Source of the DNA: Gammaproteobacteria bacterium
GTDB lineage: Bacteria; Pseudomonadota; Gammaproteobacteria; Pseudomonadales; Azotimanducaceae
Assembly: GCA_009843635.1 (NCBI GenBank)
Contig: VYDB01000098.1
Coordinates: forward strand, 1 to 51,581
Length of the DNA: 51,581 bases
Reading direction: 5' to 3'
Numbering within the stretch: position 1 is the stretch's first letter; each line of letters starts with the position of its first letter. Below, piece by piece: positions 48,887 to 51,581 of the stretch. The position numbers and the translations under genes were made by a program. The notes beneath the pieces were generated by a model. The model searched no databases. It was not told the origin of the DNA and saw only the letters and a program-made list of their open reading frames with translations.

Positions 48887-50044
48887 ATGATTCCTCGAAG
48901 CGAACATGTTGAGGTTATTCTTGGTCGGTTGAAGTCGTTCCCGGCAGTGGCCATTCTTGGGCCGCGTCAGATCGGCAAAACCACGTTGGCCCGACAAGTG
49001 GCTCGGCAGGCCGCAGGGCCAGTGCATTGGCTTGACCTTGAGAATCCGGCGGATCTCAATCGGCTGATCGACGATCCGCTGCTGGTGCTCGATGAGCTGC
49101 GCGGCATGGTGGTCATCGACGAAGTGCAACGTCGGCCCGATCTGTTTCCCGTCCTGCGCGTGCTGGCCGACCGCCGTCCGCGGCCTGCGCGATTCCTGAT
49201 TCTCGGCAGCGCTTCGCCGGACATGATCCGGCAGTCTTCCGAGTCCTTGGCGGGCCGCATCAACTACCACGAGTTGGGCGGCTTGGGGCTTAAGGAGGTG
49301 GGCTACCATCGGCTCAGTCGTCGATGGCTCCGAGGCGGCTTTCCCCAAGCTTGGCTAGCGCGTTCCAACGAGGCCGCGTCGCTCTGGATCGAGAGCTTTG
49401 TGCGAACCTTCTTGGAGCGTGACCTGCCGGAGCTCGGCCTGCGGGTGCCGAGCGCCGCGCTGCGGCGCTTTTGGACCATGCTCGCGCACTGGCATGGGCA
49501 GGTTTGGAAAGCCTCTGAGTTTGCCCGCTCCTTTGGCGTAGCCGACACGACCGTGCGGCGCTATCTGGACATATTGACCGGCGCCTTGGTGGTGCGGCAG
49601 CTCCAGCCTTGGCATGAGAACATCGCCAAGCGGCAAGTGAAGTCCCCGAAGCTCTACTTGCGCGACTCCGGCGTGCTCCACGCTCTGTTGGGCATCGGTG
49701 ACATGCACGCGCTCAACGCCCACCCCAAATGCGGCGCATCTTGGGAAGGTTTGATGCTGGAAAGCGTCATCGAGCAGTTGGGCCTGTCCAACGAACAAGC
49801 GTTCTTCTGGGCCGTGCACACTGGGGCCGAACTCGACCTGTTAGTGCCCCGAGGGCGTCACCGCGTGGGCATCGAGATCAAGCGCACCGCCGCGCCCAAA
49901 GTCACCCGATCGATGCGCACGGCGATTGATGACCTGAACCTGCAGGAAGTGGTGGTCATTCACGCAGGAAGGGAGTCCTATCGCTTGGCTGCCAAGGTGC
50001 GGACGGTGGCGGCAAGCCGTCTCGACGCGGACTTGGGGCTGTAA
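48887..50044 (+). CDS. AAA+ ATPase with C-terminal DUF4143 domain
   Basis: A 385-residue protein of the AAA/DUF4143 family. FPAVAILGPRQIGKTTLARQV holds Walker A (GPRQIGKT, about residues 25-32), MVVIDEVQRRPDLF Walker B (about 80-93), and LILGSAS the sensor. The C-terminal part includes a small winged helix (WKASEFARSFGVADTTVRRYL) and the DUF4143 core ending GAELDLLVPRGRHRVGIEIKRT, which resembles a PD-(D/E)xK fold (E-x-D...E-x-K). These are accessory genes of uncertain role, often near toxin-antitoxin or defence loci. The start at 48887 (MIPRSEHVE) fits the family better than the ATG at 48869 inside the hairpin. Confidence 0.87.
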   Translation: MIPRSEHVEVILGRLKSFPAVAILGPRQIGKTTLARQVARQAAGPVHWLDLENPADLNRLIDDPLLVLDELRGMVVIDEVQRRPDLFPVLRVLADRRPRPARFLILGSASPDMIRQSSESLAGRINYHELGGLGLKEVGYHRLSRRWLRGGFPQAWLARSNEAASLWIESFVRTFLERDLPELGLRVPSAALRRFWTMLAHWHGQVWKASEFARSFGVADTTVRRYLDILTGALVVRQLQPWHENIAKRQVKSPKLYLRDSGVLHALLGIGDMHALNAHPKCGASWEGLMLESVIEQLGLSNEQAFFWAVHTGAELDLLVPRGRHRVGIEIKRTAAPKVTRSMRTAIDDLNLQEVVVIHAGRESYRLAAKVRTVAASRLDADLGL

Positions 50045-50062
50045 GTCCCGAACAGAAGCAGG

Positions 50063-50902
50063 TCAGTCACGCCGGACGCGCATGAAGCTCGCGAAGCGGG
50101 GAATCCCCTTGGCGGTGGTTCCGAAGTGCTTGTAGGTCACCGTCGCCCCGATGGGCGGTGGGCTGCGCCGGTCCGCGTCGGTGAAGCCGGTGCCCAGTTT
50201 GAACCGGTGCCCGTCCGGCGCCTCGACCAGCAGCGAACCCAGCATGCCCCGGTACTTGCCCTTGCCCGGCAGGTGGGCGACGACGACGGCTTCGGCATCT
50301 TGGTAGGCCTTGAGCTTCAGCAGGTCGTCGCTGCGGCCCGGCCGGTGCAGAGACTGGCCGTCGCGGAGCATTAGGCCTTCGCCGCCTTGAGCAGTGACGC
50401 GCTCCAGGATCGCCATCAGTTCGGCTTCGCTGGAAACGCGAAACTGCTCGACCAAGGCGATGTGCGGCGAAGGCGCTGGCGCTAGGATTTCCTGCAACCG
50501 CTTCAGACGGTCGTCGAAGGGCGTCCTAGGCTCCGGGAGGTCGAAGACCATGAAGCGAATCCGCCGCCATGCTGCGTCGTCCGGGATTTGCCGACGCACC
50601 GCACCGGATAGGCTCTCGAACGTGCCGCGTCCCATCCACAGCTCGCCATCGAGCGCTTGATCCGGGAAGCCTTCGGTGAACCAAGCCGGCGCGTTGAAGC
50701 GGTTGCCGCGGCGGGAGTAGAGCGCTTCGCCGTCCCACAGGGCACGCACCCCGTCGAGCTTTTCACTAACCCAATAGCGCCTTAAGTCAACGCCGCCTTG
50801 GTAGATGTTGGCGAGCGACGGGGCAGGGATGCTTTTGCGAACATCATTGGCGAGCGCCAGCCCGCCCAACAAGCAGCAAAAAAGAATGGCGTAGCGGAAC
50901 AT
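50063..50902 (-). CDS. ligE: Periplasmic ATP-dependent DNA ligase (LigE type)
   Basis: A 279-residue minimal DNA ligase with a signal peptide (FRYAILFCCLLGGLALAN, residues 2-19). Motif I is EKLDGVRALWDG with the adenylated Lys at 48. DGELWMGRG (motif III region), GGEGLMLRDG (motif IV) and DDLLKLKAY (motif V) follow, then an OB-fold ending KHFGTTAKGIPRF. The start at 50902 gives the signal peptide; the longer frame would not. Periplasmic LigE enzymes of gram-negative bacteria are proposed to repair incoming DNA during uptake. It converges on the ATPase gene with an 18-nt gap. Confidence 0.92.
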   Translation of the reverse strand: MFRYAILFCCLLGGLALANDVRKSIPAPSLANIYQGGVDLRRYWVSEKLDGVRALWDGEALYSRRGNRFNAPAWFTEGFPDQALDGELWMGRGTFESLSGAVRRQIPDDAAWRRIRFMVFDLPEPRTPFDDRLKRLQEILAPAPSPHIALVEQFRVSSEAELMAILERVTAQGGEGLMLRDGQSLHRPGRSDDLLKLKAYQDAEAVVVAHLPGKGKYRGMLGSLLVEAPDGHRFKLGTGFTDADRRSPPPIGATVTYKHFGTTAKGIPRFASFMRVRRD

Positions 50903-51015
50903 CGCGGTATCTTCCGGTGATTGAAAGCCACACTTTGAGGGGCTGGGCACTGCAAAAGAAGGGGAAAACGCCCCGACGAGCTGTAGGAGATTCGCCCGGC
51001 GTGAGCCTTAGGGGA

Positions 51016-51581
51016 CTAAGTGAACACCAACTCGGGGATCACCACCTCCCACTCGTCGCATCGCAGGCGTGCTTGGAATTCAGGGGCGCTGTCCTCACGC
51101 CGTCGATGAATGACGGCATGCACCCGGGCGGACTGGACTTTGCCTTGGGGCCGGTAGGTTTGGGCCAAGCGGCCGACTGGCCGTCCCTCGGTAGTGGTGA
51201 GTTCCCAAGTGCTATTCGCCGGGCGCACGTTCAGTTCGTCTCCGGCGTCCAACTCCCGGATTGCGCTGTGCATCGAATCGTTGGGGAACCTTTGACCGGG
51301 GAAGTCCAGAAAGATGTCCTTGAGGGATAGCGCCCGCCTGCGAAACGCCAAATCGGGTGGCGCATCCCCCAAGGGGACGGCGCGGCGGGTCAGCACGGCG
51401 TCGAGGCCGCGCAGTTCGGGAATTGGCGCTGACTTGGCCCAAGGGGACGGGCGCTCGTCGCGCACCTCCCAAGTGTTGGCGGAAGCCGGACGCCCGAAGC
51501 GTGCCAGTGCCAGCGTCTTTCTGGCACGGGCAGGGCTATTCAAAAGTCCTGACGGCGGTTGGCTGAGGTTTCCGGTTGGTT
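51016..51581 (-). pseudogene. 3' end of a RecQ/UvrD-like helicase gene, cut by the window edge and apparently broken
   Basis: The frame from the window edge to 51016 encodes about 188 residues. ARARKTLALARF near the start looks like motif VI of a superfamily 1 helicase (usual form Y-V-A-L-T-R-A-R-K), and the end CDEWEVVIPELVF resembles the C-terminus of large RecQ-family helicases as I recall them. In the adjacent frame the upstream bases read RRQDF-stop-IAL. The expected L-T-R-A-R is restored only by adding one base after CTG near 51534 and replacing the stop near 51541-51543. So the gene appears to carry a frameshift and a nonsense codon here. Most of it lies outside the window. Confidence 0.5.

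Overview
The window is most consistent with a high-GC, Gram-negative heterotroph, probably a (marine or host-associated) gammaproteobacterium. The pointers are an RND pump with a membrane-fusion protein, a periplasmic LigE-type ATP-dependent DNA ligase with signal peptide, FadR-type GntR operators, and a large stock of acyl-CoA dehydrogenases, CaiB-type CoA transferases, enoyl-CoA hydratase, MaoC, PaaI and TfdA proteins typical of lipid, terpenoid or steroid degraders. Taxonomy is inferred from gene content only. I see no rRNA, tRNA or CRISPR array.

Layout. 0.2-8.0 kb: a periplasmic PQQ-type beta-propeller protein, a small membrane protein, an alpha/beta hydrolase, a short-chain dehydrogenase, an acyl-CoA dehydrogenase, a periplasmic serine hydrolase and a SAM methyltransferase. 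8.1-14.8 kb: an accessory island, all on the minus strand, visibly lower in GC. It holds a McrB/McrC restriction pair, a decayed exonuclease III-like gene, three paralogous double-glycine-leader peptide genes (two too short or badly framed for routine annotation), a four-helix membrane protein behind one of them, and a 54-residue two-helix membrane protein. 15.0-21.5 kb: a GntR regulator, membrane-fusion protein, RND pump and MATE pump in one apparent operon under a tandem TGGT-N3-ACCA operator. 21.6-24.8 kb: an operon of a probable selenoprotein (in-frame TGA in a U-x-x-C motif), a TfdA dioxygenase and an aminoglycoside-phosphotransferase-fold kinase.

25.0-32.9 kb: a divergently read run of metallo-beta-lactamase-fold hydrolase, tandem DsbA/HCCA-fold protein, MFS transporter, MaoC protein and luciferase-like monooxygenase, meeting a glutathione transferase and an acyl-CoA dehydrogenase. 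33.1-38.6 kb: a tightly overlapping run of a small duplicated protein, acyl-CoA ligase, CoA transferase and amidohydrolase, facing an enoyl-CoA hydratase. 38.7-42.1 kb: an isoprenylcysteine-methyltransferase-like membrane protein and a GntR(YtrA)-ABC ATPase-permease operon with a near-perfect 28-nt operator. 42.3-48.8 kb: PaaI thioesterase, alpha-methylacyl-CoA racemase, acyl-CoA dehydrogenase, then MFS (frameshifted), short-chain dehydrogenase, ERG4/ERG24-type sterol reductase and nitroreductase. 48.8-51.6 kb: a DUF4143 ATPase with a strong hairpin at its start, LigE, and the broken 3' end of a helicase gene cut by the window edge.

The strongest leads are the three-unit double-glycine peptide family with paralogous 5' leaders and matching 19-nt palindromes, wrapped around a McrBC cassette, and the probable selenoprotein at 23618-24838.
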